The notes: generated by a model not told the origin, from the sequence alone. A stretch of 7,170 bases of DNA from Streptosporangiaceae bacterium (GCA_030045295.1 JASIGD010000455.1:1-7170), one strand, 5' to 3'. Counted from the stretch's first letter, positions 1-7,170 are shown. Numbers and translations: made by a program.

Positions 1-2057
1 TCGTCAACGTGCTGCTCTCCCGCGCCGCGGCCGTCCGGCTGTACGACGCGATCGTCATGTCGCATACCAGCCACGCCGACGCCCTCGACCCCGCGCTGGC
101 CGCCCTGGTCGCCTACGCCACCATGATCGGCCTGGCCGGCCGCCCGGGCTGGCGGAACGCGCTGGGGCTGGCCATCGGCGTGTACTCGATCGTGCAGCTC
201 GCGGCCCGGCACTCGACGGTCTTGTCCATCCTGCTCACGCTGCTGGTCGGCCGCGCGATCGGCCTCGCCGTCCGGTACGCCGCCGGCTCCACGTCGCAGC
301 GTCCCACGGCCCTGGACATCGCGACGGCCCTGTCCGCCGGGGGGCTGGCGGTGACCGCGATCCGGCGGGTCTGGCAGGTCGGCACGCAAGTACCCGGCGC
401 CGGCGTGGCCGGATCCCGTCACTACTCGGTGACAGCCGATGACGGCAACCAGCTCGACATCGTCGTGTACGACCGGGACCAGCAGGCGGCCGGGGCGTTC
501 TACCGGCTGTACCGCGCGGTCCGGGTGCAAGGGCAGGTGTCACGCAACGCCCCGCTTACGGTCGACCACACGGTGGAGCGCCGGGCGCTGCTCACGTACG
601 CGACCGAAGACGCGGGCGTGGCCACGCCGCGGTTGCGGACCCTGGTCCGGGTCGGGCCCGAAGCCGCCGTGCTGGCCTACGATCACTGCGAAGGGACGAC
701 GCTGGCGCAGCGGAACCCCGGGTGCACCGATGCCGAGCTCGGGTGCATATGGGACGAGGTGACCCGGCTGCACGCGCACCACGTCACCCACCGCTGGCTC
801 ACCGCGGACCGCATTTTGTTCACCGCCGACAGCCAGGTCGTGTTGCTCGACCCCGGCGACGGCGACGTGGCAGCCAGCGACCTGCAGATACACCTCGACC
901 TGGCCCAGCTCATCACCGAGCTCGCCTTGTACGTGGGACCGGACAAGAGCGCCGGGCTGGCGGTTGAGAAGGTCGGCGGCGGCGAGCTGGTAGCCGTGCT
1001 GCCGCTGCTCCAGCCGGTCGCGCTCGCCCGCCCGACCAGGAAGGCGGTGCGCCGCCGCCGGGACGTCCTGCCGGCCCTGCGCAAACAACTGCTCGCCGCC
1101 GTGCCCGGCGGCGAAGTCACGCCCGTGCAGCTGGAGCGCATCCGGCCACGCACCCTGGTCACGCTGGTCGCGAGCGTCGTCGCCATCTACCTGCTGGCCG
1201 GGGAACTCGCCCGGGCCAGTCTCGGCGACGTGCTGCGATCGGCCGACTGGCGCTGGGGCGCCGCGGCGCTGGCCCTGTCGGCCTCGACCTACGTCGGCGC
1301 GGCGCTGTCCCTGTCGGGTTACGTCGCCGAGCGGCTGAACTTCCTGCGCACGCTCCTCGTCCAAGTGGCCAGCTCCTTCGTCACGCTGGTGACGCCGGCC
1401 GCCGTCGGAGGCGCCGCGCTGAACGTCCGGTACCTGCAGCGCAGAAAGATTCCCGCGCCGGTCGCCGCGGCCAGCGTCGGCGTGTCCCAGGTGGTGGCCT
1501 TCGTCTTGCACATCCTGCTGCTGGTGATATTCGCCGCGATCGCCGGTACCGGGACGAAGAACCCGATCAAGCCGCCGACGTGGGCCTACTTCGTGCTGGC
1601 CGGGCTGGTGGTGCTCGCGGGCGTGGCGCTCGCGGTCCCCGCCGGGCGCCGGCTGCTGCGAGCGCGCCTGGCGCCGACGTTCGGCCAGGTGCTGCCGAGG
1701 CTGCTCGAGGTGGCGCAGCAGCCGCGCAAGCTGGCCGAGGGCATCGGCGGGACGCTGCTGCTGAGCCTGTCGTACATCTTGTGCCTGTCCGCGTGCGTCG
1801 CGGCGTTCGGCCGGTCGGTTCCCTTCGCCAAGATCGGCTTTGTGTACCTGACCGGGAGCGCGATCGGCTCCATCATCCCCACCCCTGGCGGGCTGGGCGC
1901 GGTCGAGGCCGCGCTGACCGCCGGGCTCACCGCCGCGGGCCTGCCGGGCGCGGTGGCGGTCAGCGCGGTGCTGCTGTTCCGGTTGCTGACCTTCTGGCTT
2001 CCGGTGCCCTTCGGCTGGGCGGCGCTGAGCTTCCTGGAGCGCGAGCATGACCTTTGA
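1..2057 (+). CDS. Multi-domain membrane protein: degenerate kinase-like domain plus MprF/YbhN-type (LPG synthase TM) domain, 5'-truncated
   Basis: Integral membrane protein of the actinobacterial family usually labelled 'lysylphosphatidylglycerol synthase domain-containing'. The frame is open to the left edge, so the start is probably outside the window. GTG at 9 is only the first in-window start codon, and homologues I recall have more N-terminal helices. Counting from GTG 9: hydrophobic helices at about 28-92; a kinase-like domain at about 137-345; a charged linker at 345-372; and a UPF0104/LPG_synthase_TM domain at about 380-675, with the motifs VTPAAVGGAALNVRYLQR (461-478) and PTPGGLGAVEAAL (624-636). 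The kinase-like domain has HRW at 261-263 in place of HRD, DPG at 281-283 in place of DFG, and no clear beta-3 lysine, so it is probably a pseudokinase. No DUF2156 aminoacyl-transferase domain is present, so lipid aminoacylation should not be inferred. A lipid flippase or transport role is only an inference from the MprF membrane domain. It ends with TGA at 2055-2057. Confidence 0.85.
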   Translation, partial: VNVLLSRAAAVRLYDAIVMSHTSHADALDPALAALVAYATMIGLAGRPGWRNALGLAIGVYSIVQLAARHSTVLSILLTLLVGRAIGLAVRYAAGSTSQRPTALDIATALSAGGLAVTAIRRVWQVGTQVPGAGVAGSRHYSVTADDGNQLDIVVYDRDQQAAGAFYRLYRAVRVQGQVSRNAPLTVDHTVERRALLTYATEDAGVATPRLRTLVRVGPEAAVLAYDHCEGTTLAQRNPGCTDAELGCIWDEVTRLHAHHVTHRWLTADRILFTADSQVVLLDPGDGDVAASDLQIHLDLAQLITELALYVGPDKSAGLAVEKVGGGELVAVLPLLQPVALARPTRKAVRRRRDVLPALRKQLLAAVPGGEVTPVQLERIRPRTLVTLVASVVAIYLLAGELARASLGDVLRSADWRWGAAALALSASTYVGAALSLSGYVAERLNFLRTLLVQVASSFVTLVTPAAVGGAALNVRYLQRRKIPAPVAAASVGVSQVVAFVLHILLLVIFAAIAGTGTKNPIKPPTWAYFVLAGLVVLAGVALAVPAGRRLLRARLAPTFGQVLPRLLEVAQQPRKLAEGIGGTLLLSLSYILCLSACVAAFGRSVPFAKIGFVYLTGSAIGSIIPTPGGLGAVEAALTAGLTAAGLPGAVAVSAVLLFRLLTFWLPVPFGWAALSFLEREHDL

Positions 2058-2113
2058 CCTCGAGCGCAAGCCCAGCTCCGGCAACCAGGCCGCGTGACGG
2101 GTTGCGACCGGCT

Positions 2114-2141
2114 CCTCGCGGGTAGTTTTCTTTACGCGAGG
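2114..2141. promoter_or_regulatory. Perfect 7-bp inverted repeat between the two plus-strand genes
   Basis: CCTCGCG (2114-2120) and CGCGAGG (2135-2141) are perfect inverted arms around a 14-base T-rich loop. The repeat lies 57 bases after the stop of the membrane protein and about 27 bases before the proposed start of the SGNH hydrolase. It could be a weak intrinsic terminator (no T tract follows), an operator, or a 5'-UTR hairpin. A poor promoter match, TTGCGA (2102-2107) and TAGTTT (2123-2128) with a short 15-base spacer, overlaps it. The function is undetermined. Confidence 0.3.
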
Positions 2142-2154
2142 CCCTATCGTCCCC

Positions 2155-2160
2155 GGGAGA
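2155..2160 (+). promoter_or_regulatory. Ribosome binding site supporting an ATT start
   Basis: GGGAGA sits 7 bases before ATT at 2168, a normal spacing. It is only 2 bases before the out-of-frame GTG at 2163, which runs into a stop after eight codons. It therefore favours initiation at the ATT of the SGNH hydrolase frame. Confidence 0.45.
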
Positions 2161-2167
2161 GCGTGAG

Positions 2168-3595
2168 ATTTCTTCATTCCTGCGACTGACCAGGATCGCC
2201 GCCTTCTACCTCCTCGCCTTCGGCATCATCACGGCTGGTTCGATCTGGTTGGCGTTGCAGGTCACGCCGCTGCAGACGGTCTCCGCGGCCGGACAGACCG
2301 CGCAGGTCGGGGCGGCCTTCTCGTCGTTCAGCCTGTCGGGCCCGGCTGAGCTTGACCTGTTCGGCCAGGTGATGCCGACCAAGCCGCAATTCGAAGGCCC
2401 GATCCGGCCGTTGCTGCAGCTCACCCACATCACCATCGACCGGCAGGTCGCCCGGCTGCTCCGTTCCGACAGCCCGCGCAGTCTCGAGCTGAGCCTGAGC
2501 CAGCAGCTAGCGCAGGGCTGGACGCACTACTTCGAGTGGGAGACGCTCATCGCGGTCGGCTTCGCCGTCGTCGCGCTGGTCGCGGTGGCCGGCCTGCGCC
2601 GGCAATCACACGCGACGATGGCCAAGACCGTGGTCGCGGGCCTCGCCGTGGTCCTCGCGGTGAACGTCGGCGGGATCCTGCTGACCGCGTCGAGCACGCC
2701 GGGAGTGCTGCGCAGCGTCAAGACCCTCGACGACCTGGTCGGCGTGGATCCGCTCCAGCCGGTCTCGCCGCCGGTCGCCAAGCCGCTGCCCGGCGTGCAG
2801 GCGGTCGTGATCGGCGATTCGACCGCGGCCGCCGTGGGCAACCCGCCGCTCGCCAACGCCAGCGCGCTGGACCGGGCCTGCGGGCGCAGCGGCGACTCCT
2901 ACGCCGCCGACCTGGCCGCGGTGAACAACTGGAACGTGCTGAACCTGGCCTGCAGCGGCGCCACCATCCAGAACGGCCTGCTCGGCGTCCAGGTCCTCGG
3001 CGACGGGCAGGTGGCGCCGGCCCAGCTGGTCGAGGCCGAGCGGGCCACGCACGCCAAGGTGATCATCGTCAGCGTCGGCGCGGACGACGTTGAGTGGTCG
3101 GTGATGACCAAGCTCTGCGTGGCCAGCGCCGTGTGCAACGACAAGGTATCCGCCGCGTACTTCAGCACCCAGCTCGGCAACTTCACCCGCAGCTACTATC
3201 AGCTGCTCGGTGACCTGGCCCAGCTGCCCGGCAGCCCCGCCGTCCTGGTCAACGAGTACTACTCGCCGTTCGGGCCGGATATCGGCTGCCTGAGGCGCTA
3301 CGGCATCACCGCGGTCAAGGAGAAGGTGCTGGCCGCACGCCTGGCCCAGCTGAACGCGGTGCTGACCCAGGGCGCGCAGACCTTCGGCTTCGGGGTGGCT
3401 GACCCGCTGTTCACGGGCCACGCGCTGTGCTCGGCCGATCCCTACGTCCAGGGTCCGGGCGACCCGGCGCCGCTGCATCCGACCGTGGCCGGTGAACTGG
3501 AGATCGCGCTGGCCGACCAGCAGGTGTTGCCGAAGGTCGAAGGCCTGGTCCCCGGGCCGTCCGCGACTGCTACGTCAGGACCGGACAGCACGTAG
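2168..3595 (+). CDS. Membrane-anchored SGNH/GDSL-family hydrolase, probable ATT start
   Basis: Putative extracytoplasmic esterase or lipase-like hydrolase of the SGNH superfamily; the substrate is unknown. The frame is open from 2126. The first ordinary start, TTG 2249, would cut off an evident N-terminal helix (FYLLAFGIITAGSIWLAL), so I place the start at ATT 2168 (475 aa), preceded by GGGAGA. CTG 2180 is an alternative. With this numbering: helix 1 at about 11-31, an extracytoplasmic region to about 125, helix 2 at about 127-145, a basic loop, helix 3 at about 154-175, then the catalytic domain outside the membrane. Block I is GDST with Ser218; block II is CSGAT (262-266); block III is GADD (304-307) where Asn is usual; the likely catalytic His437 is in PLHPT. 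Asp is not at the usual -3 position before the His; the nearest is at -5. It lies 110 bases after the upstream membrane protein and may be co-transcribed. The family assignment is firm and the function is not. Confidence 0.8.
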   Translation: MSSFLRLTRIAAFYLLAFGIITAGSIWLALQVTPLQTVSAAGQTAQVGAAFSSFSLSGPAELDLFGQVMPTKPQFEGPIRPLLQLTHITIDRQVARLLRSDSPRSLELSLSQQLAQGWTHYFEWETLIAVGFAVVALVAVAGLRRQSHATMAKTVVAGLAVVLAVNVGGILLTASSTPGVLRSVKTLDDLVGVDPLQPVSPPVAKPLPGVQAVVIGDSTAAAVGNPPLANASALDRACGRSGDSYAADLAAVNNWNVLNLACSGATIQNGLLGVQVLGDGQVAPAQLVEAERATHAKVIIVSVGADDVEWSVMTKLCVASAVCNDKVSAAYFSTQLGNFTRSYYQLLGDLAQLPGSPAVLVNEYYSPFGPDIGCLRRYGITAVKEKVLAARLAQLNAVLTQGAQTFGFGVADPLFTGHALCSADPYVQGPGDPAPLHPTVAGELEIALADQQVLPKVEGLVPGPSATATSGPDST

Positions 3596-3601
3596 CTCGC
3601 A

Positions 3602-3637
3602 TCCCCGCCCGCCTCGGCGCCGCTTCCAGGCCGGGGA
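3602..3637. terminator. Candidate bidirectional terminator between convergent genes
   Basis: In the 50-base gap between two convergent stop codons, TCCCCG (3602-3607) pairs with CGGGGA (3632-3637). After a 3-base bulge, GCCT (3611-3614) pairs with AGGC (3628-3631), leaving a 13-base GC-rich loop. There is no T tract on either side, which is common for high-GC actinobacterial terminators. Support is the position plus this imperfect stem only. Confidence 0.35.
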
Positions 3638-3645
3638 ACGAGCCT

Positions 3646-4656
3646 TCAGCCCAGCTGCTGCCCGCTCAGCGCGGGGATGATCTCGTCGCCGTAGGCGGCG
3701 AGGGTCGCGTCTTGTTGGTCGTGCATCAGGTACAGGGCGAACTGGTCGGCGCCGATCTCGGCCAGCTCGAGCAGCCGGTCGACGTGCGCGCCGGCGGGGC
3801 CGAGCAGGCAGAACCGGTCTACGATCTGGTCCGGCACGAAGTCCACCGACGGGTTGTCCACCTTGCCGTGGTGCGCGTAGTCGTATCCTTCCCGGCCCTT
3901 GATGTAGTCGGTCAGCTCGTGCGGAACCGGCCCGTCCGTCCCGTACCTGGCCACCAGGTCGGCCACGTGGTTGCCGACCATGCCGCCGAACCACCGCAGC
4001 TGCTCGCGCTGGTGCGGCACGTCGGTGCCGACGTAGGCGGGCGCCGCGACGCAGATGCCGATCGCGTCCGGGTCGCGTCCCGCCGCTTTCGCGGCCGAGC
4101 GCACCGTGCCGATGGTCCAGCGCGCGATGTCGGGGTCGGCGGTCTGCAGGATGAAGCCGTCGGCCTGCTCGCCGGCCAGCTTGAGCGCCCTGGGCCCGTA
4201 GGCGGCCATCCAGATCTCGAGCTTGCCGTCCCGTACCCACGGGATGCGCAGCGGCTGGCCGTGGTGCGTCACCTCACGCCCTTCGGCCAGGCCCTTGATC
4301 ACGGCCATCGCCGCCGACAGCGTGGCCAGGGTCATCGGCGGCTGGCCGATGACGCGCCGGGCCGAGTCGCCGCGGCCGATGCCGCAGATGGTCCGGTTGC
4401 CGTACATGTCGTTCAGCGTGGCGAACAGCGACGCGGTCACCGACCAGTCCCTGGTGCCGGGATTGGTCACCATCGGCCCCACGGTCATCGCCGAGGTCGT
4501 GGCCAGGATCCGTGAGTAGATGACGAACGGCTCCTGCCACAGCACGTGCGAGTCCCACGTCCACCCGTAGGAGAAGCCCGCGTCCTCGGCCCGCTGCATC
4601 ATCGCGACCACCTCGCTGGCGGGCGGGTTGGTCTGCAGAACTACCCCGAAATCCAT
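3646..4656 (-). CDS. LLM-class (luciferase-like) F420/FMN-dependent oxidoreductase, TIGR03842-like
   Basis: Cytoplasmic TIM-barrel oxidoreductase of the bacterial luciferase-like superfamily, related to Mer-type F420 reductases. I recognise the N-terminus MDFGVVLQTNPPAS and the motifs TNPGTRD (64-70), NRTICGIGRGDSA (87-99) and IWMAAYGPRALKLA (around 144-157) as typical of the group NCBI calls 'TIGR03842 family LLM class F420-dependent oxidoreductase'. This is from memory, not a search. The length of 336 aa is normal. Two ATG codons stand in tandem (4659 and 4656). I chose 4656 because the purine-rich AGGGAGGG abuts the first ATG and is better spaced for the second. It is the last gene of a three-gene operon, starting about 20 bases after the dihydropyrimidinase stop. 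That context suggests a redox step in pyrimidine or hydantoin metabolism. The substrate is unknown, and F420 rather than FMN is not proven by the sequence. Confidence 0.9.
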   Translation of the reverse strand: MDFGVVLQTNPPASEVVAMMQRAEDAGFSYGWTWDSHVLWQEPFVIYSRILATTSAMTVGPMVTNPGTRDWSVTASLFATLNDMYGNRTICGIGRGDSARRVIGQPPMTLATLSAAMAVIKGLAEGREVTHHGQPLRIPWVRDGKLEIWMAAYGPRALKLAGEQADGFILQTADPDIARWTIGTVRSAAKAAGRDPDAIGICVAAPAYVGTDVPHQREQLRWFGGMVGNHVADLVARYGTDGPVPHELTDYIKGREGYDYAHHGKVDNPSVDFVPDQIVDRFCLLGPAGAHVDRLLELAEIGADQFALYLMHDQQDATLAAYGDEIIPALSGQQLG

Positions 4657-4659
4657 CAT

Positions 4660-4667
4660 CCCTCCCT
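4660..4667 (-). promoter_or_regulatory. Ribosome binding site of the LLM oxidoreductase
   Basis: On the minus strand AGGGAGGG fills most of the gap after the dihydropyrimidinase stop. GGAGG is 4 bases from ATG 4656 but only 1 base from ATG 4659, which is why the second of the tandem ATGs is preferred. Confidence 0.6.
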
Positions 4668-4676
4668 GGGTCCCGC

Positions 4677-6070
<1,394 letters not shown>

Positions 6071-6074
<4 letters not shown>

Positions 6075-6913
6075 GGCTGCACCAGCGATTCGTACTGGTC
6101 GGGCCTGCGGTCCCGGTAGAACTGCCACAGGTTCCGGACCTCGGCCAGCTGGGCCATGTCCAGGTCGCGCACCACCACCTCGTCCTTGTCGTCGGCGGCG
6201 GCGTCGCCGACGAGCTGGCCGCGCGGGTCCGCGAAGTAGGTCTGGCCGTAGAAGTCGTTGTCGCCGAGCGGCTCGACGCCGACCCGGTTGATCGCGCCGA
6301 CGAAGTACTCGTTGGCCACGGCGGAGGCGGGCTGTTCGAGCCGCCACAGGTACTGCGAGAGGCCCCGGCTGGTCGCCGACGGGTTGAACACGATCCGCGC
6401 GCCGGCCAGGCCGAGCGCCCGCCAGCCCTCGGGGAAGTGCCGGTCGTAGCAGATGTACACGCCGATCCGGCCGGCGGCGGTGTCGAAAGCCGGATAGCCC
6501 AGGTTGCCCGGCCGGAAGTAGAACTTCTCCCAGAACCCCTTGACCTGCGGGATGTGCGTCTTGCGGTACTTGCCCAGGTAGCTGCCGTCGGCGTCGATGA
6601 CCGCGGCGGTGTTGTAGTACAGCCCTGGGTACTCTTCCTCGTACATCGGCGCGACGATCACGATGCCGTGCTGGCGGGCCACGTCCTGCATCAGCCTGGT
6701 CGTCGGGCCGTCGGGGATCGGCTCGGTGTAGGAGTAATAGTCGGCGTCCTGCACCTGGCAGAAGTACGGCCCGTAGAAGAGCTCCTGGAGGCAGACCACC
6801 TGCGCGCCGGCCGAGGCCGCGGCCCGGATATGGTCTACCGCCGCCGCGATCATCGATTCCTTGTCCCCGGTCCAGCGCTGCTGGATGAGCCCGGCCCGGA
6901 CAATCTCAGCCAT
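6071..6913 (-). CDS. Nitrilase-superfamily C-N hydrolase, beta-ureidopropionase / N-carbamoyl amino acid amidohydrolase-like
   Basis: Probable cytoplasmic amidohydrolase that removes the carbamoyl group of N-carbamoyl-beta-alanine (or another N-carbamoyl amino acid), releasing CO2 and ammonia. The 280-aa protein shows the nitrilase triad Glu44 (CLQELFYGPY), Lys118 (GKYRKTH) and Cys155 (GVYICYDRHFPE), plus the second conserved Glu129. The stretch after the cysteine (FNPSATS, then SAVANEYFVGAINRVG) resembles eukaryotic beta-ureidopropionases as I remember them. It is first in the operon and overlaps the dihydropyrimidinase by 4 bases, which fits sequential steps in one pathway. ATG 6913 is preceded by AGGAG (6917-6921) at a tight 3-base spacing. 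A small leader ORF ends inside its first codons. N-carbamoylputrescine amidase or D-carbamoylase are alternatives, but the neighbours favour pyrimidine or hydantoin breakdown. No signal peptide or membrane segment is seen. Confidence 0.88.
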
Positions 6914-6965
6914 CGGCTCCTGCCCCTTTCCTGCCCGTCGGTCGTCCTGTCGCGTAGAGCCCCAT
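6906..6965 (-). CDS. Possible 19-codon leader ORF overlapping the operon's first gene
   Basis: ATG at 6965 follows AGGAGG (6970-6975) with a 4-base spacing, a better ribosome binding site than that of the nitrilase-like gene itself. The frame reads MGLYATGRPTGRKGAGADG and stops at 6906-6908, overlapping the nitrilase ATG (6913) in another frame by 8 bases. It could couple translation to the first gene. Against it, third positions are only about 60% G/C, well below the neighbouring genes, so the peptide itself may be unimportant or the ORF accidental. Confidence 0.3.
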   Translation of the reverse strand: MGLYATGRPTGRKGAGADG

Positions 6966-6974
6966 CTTCCCTCC

Positions 6975-7002
6975 TGACCAGCCTGGTCGTAAGCCGCCAG
7001 GC
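6975..7002. promoter_or_regulatory. Overlapping inverted repeats upstream of the pyrimidine operon
   Basis: Two inverted repeats share bases. TGACCA-GCC-TGGTC (6975-6988) has perfect 5-bp arms. GCCTGG (6981-6986) with CCAGGC (6997-7002) has perfect 6-bp arms around 10 bases. Because they overlap, the transcript could form only one hairpin at a time, just upstream of the leader ORF's ribosome binding site. As DNA, the first repeat resembles the half-sites of RutR, the E. coli pyrimidine-degradation regulator (TTGACCA-N2-TGGTCAA), but with a 3-base spacer. Operator or attenuator is inferred. Confidence 0.35.
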
Positions 7003-7033
7003 CCCAAGGAAGACCGGACTATTAGCTGTCCCT

Positions 7034-7051
7034 CTTGTATATCCCTACAAG
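7034..7051. promoter_or_regulatory. Palindromic operator-like site CTTGTA-N6-TACAAG
   Basis: CTTGTA (7034-7039) and TACAAG (7046-7051) are perfect 6-bp arms around TATCCC. The site is AT-rich compared with its surroundings and sits about 120 bases upstream of the nitrilase-like start, just after the stop of the preceding minus-strand gene. On the minus strand a TAATAG (7024-7019) could be a -10 box nearby, but no -35 is well spaced (TTGTAG 7050-7045 is 20 bases away). A transcription-factor site, for example for a GntR- or TetR-type regulator, is likely but unidentified. Confidence 0.4.
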
Positions 7052-7077
7052 GGCCGCCGGCTCGTCCCCGGGGGCCG

Positions 7078-7170
7078 CTAGTGCCGCGCCACGTGGGGCA
7101 TGACCAGCGCGCCGGCGGCGATCAGCGCGCCGGCCGCCACCAGCCGCAGCAGCGCCGAACCTGCGCCCGG
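7078..7170 (-). CDS. C-terminal end of an unidentified protein with a hydrophobic tail, truncated by the window edge
   Basis: A minus-strand frame is open from the right edge to TAG at 7080-7078, giving 31 codons including the stop. The last residues include SALLRLVAAGALIAAGAL followed by VMPHVARH, which looks like a final transmembrane helix with a short tail. Codon third positions are almost all G or C, as in the neighbouring genes. It reads in the same direction as the operon, about 165 bases upstream of its first gene. A membrane protein such as a nucleobase permease would suit the context, but the fragment is too short to identify, and a chance open frame is not excluded. Confidence 0.45.
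   Translation of the reverse strand, partial: PGAGSALLRLVAAGALIAAGALVMPHVARH

Noticed and set aside
1..2057. Annotation as a lysylphosphatidylglycerol synthase (mprF/lysX)
   Set aside because: Only the membrane (flippase-like) domain is present in the window. The catalytic aminoacyl-transferase domain is absent at the C-terminus, so the enzymatic name is not supported.
2047..2097. 16-codon frame starting with ATG inside the end of the membrane-protein gene
   Set aside because: Its third positions are nearly all G or C, which could hint at a frameshifted C-terminal tail of the membrane protein. However, there is no ribosome binding site, no homology that I recognise, and the upstream protein already ends normally after its last helix.
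540..2177. Long open frame on the minus strand opposite the membrane protein
   Set aside because: Its product is rich in Arg, Gln, Gly, His and Asp with no recognisable domain. It mirrors a real plus-strand gene with membrane helices and known motifs, and such antisense frames are expected in DNA of this GC content.
6075..6347. N-terminal extension of the dihydropyrimidinase frame (91 extra codons, to 6347)
   Set aside because: The extension overlaps the nitrilase-like gene in another frame and reads as Arg-rich low complexity. The family's normal N-terminus begins at GTG 6074.
7066..7073. CCCCGGGG palindrome near the right edge
   Set aside because: It is a short, loopless self-complementary G/C run, common by chance at this base composition. 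It cannot form a terminator stem on its own.
7104..7135. Repeated CAGCGCGCCGGC segment
   Set aside because: It encodes a repeated Ala-Ala-Gly-Ala-Leu stretch in the hydrophobic C-terminus of the truncated gene. Codon bias explains it without a separate DNA repeat element.

Overview
The window is high-GC DNA (roughly 70% by eye) with strong G/C bias at third codon positions, sparse Shine-Dalgarno sites, GTG and other non-ATG starts, and an F420/luciferase-like oxidoreductase. This points to a soil-type actinobacterium; I cannot name the genus. There are four complete protein genes, two edge-truncated ones and short intergenic regions. The longest gap between genes is about 165 bases. I see no RNA gene, CRISPR array, insertion sequence or phage gene.

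Left half, plus strand (1-3595): an envelope pair. First is the 3' part of a large membrane protein that joins N-terminal membrane helices, a degenerate kinase-like domain and a C-terminal MprF/YbhN-type (lysylphosphatidylglycerol synthase TM, UPF0104) domain. About 110 bases later comes a membrane-anchored SGNH/GDSL hydrolase with three predicted helices and an outward-facing catalytic domain. Its reading frame clearly extends upstream of its first ordinary start codon and seems to begin at an ATT.

Right half, minus strand (6913 down to 3646): a tight three-gene operon. The order is a nitrilase-superfamily C-N hydrolase resembling beta-ureidopropionase, a dihydropyrimidinase/hydantoinase with all its metal ligands (overlapping the first gene by 4 bp), and an LLM-class (luciferase-like, F420/FMN) oxidoreductase resembling the TIGR03842 group. 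The first two catalyse consecutive ring-opening and decarbamoylation steps of reductive pyrimidine breakdown (dihydrouracil to N-carbamoyl-beta-alanine to beta-alanine, CO2 and ammonia) or of hydantoin breakdown. No classical dihydropyrimidine dehydrogenase is visible. The most interesting idea in the window is that the LLM enzyme supplies or replaces a redox step of this pathway.

The operon's upstream region (6914-7077) holds two inverted repeats that look like operator sites, one of them resembling the E. coli RutR half-sites, and a 19-codon leader ORF with a good ribosome binding site that overlaps the first gene. At the right edge, on the minus strand, is the last 30 codons of another protein with a hydrophobic C-terminus. 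The two halves converge at about 3596-3645, where a bulged hairpin could act as a bidirectional terminator.
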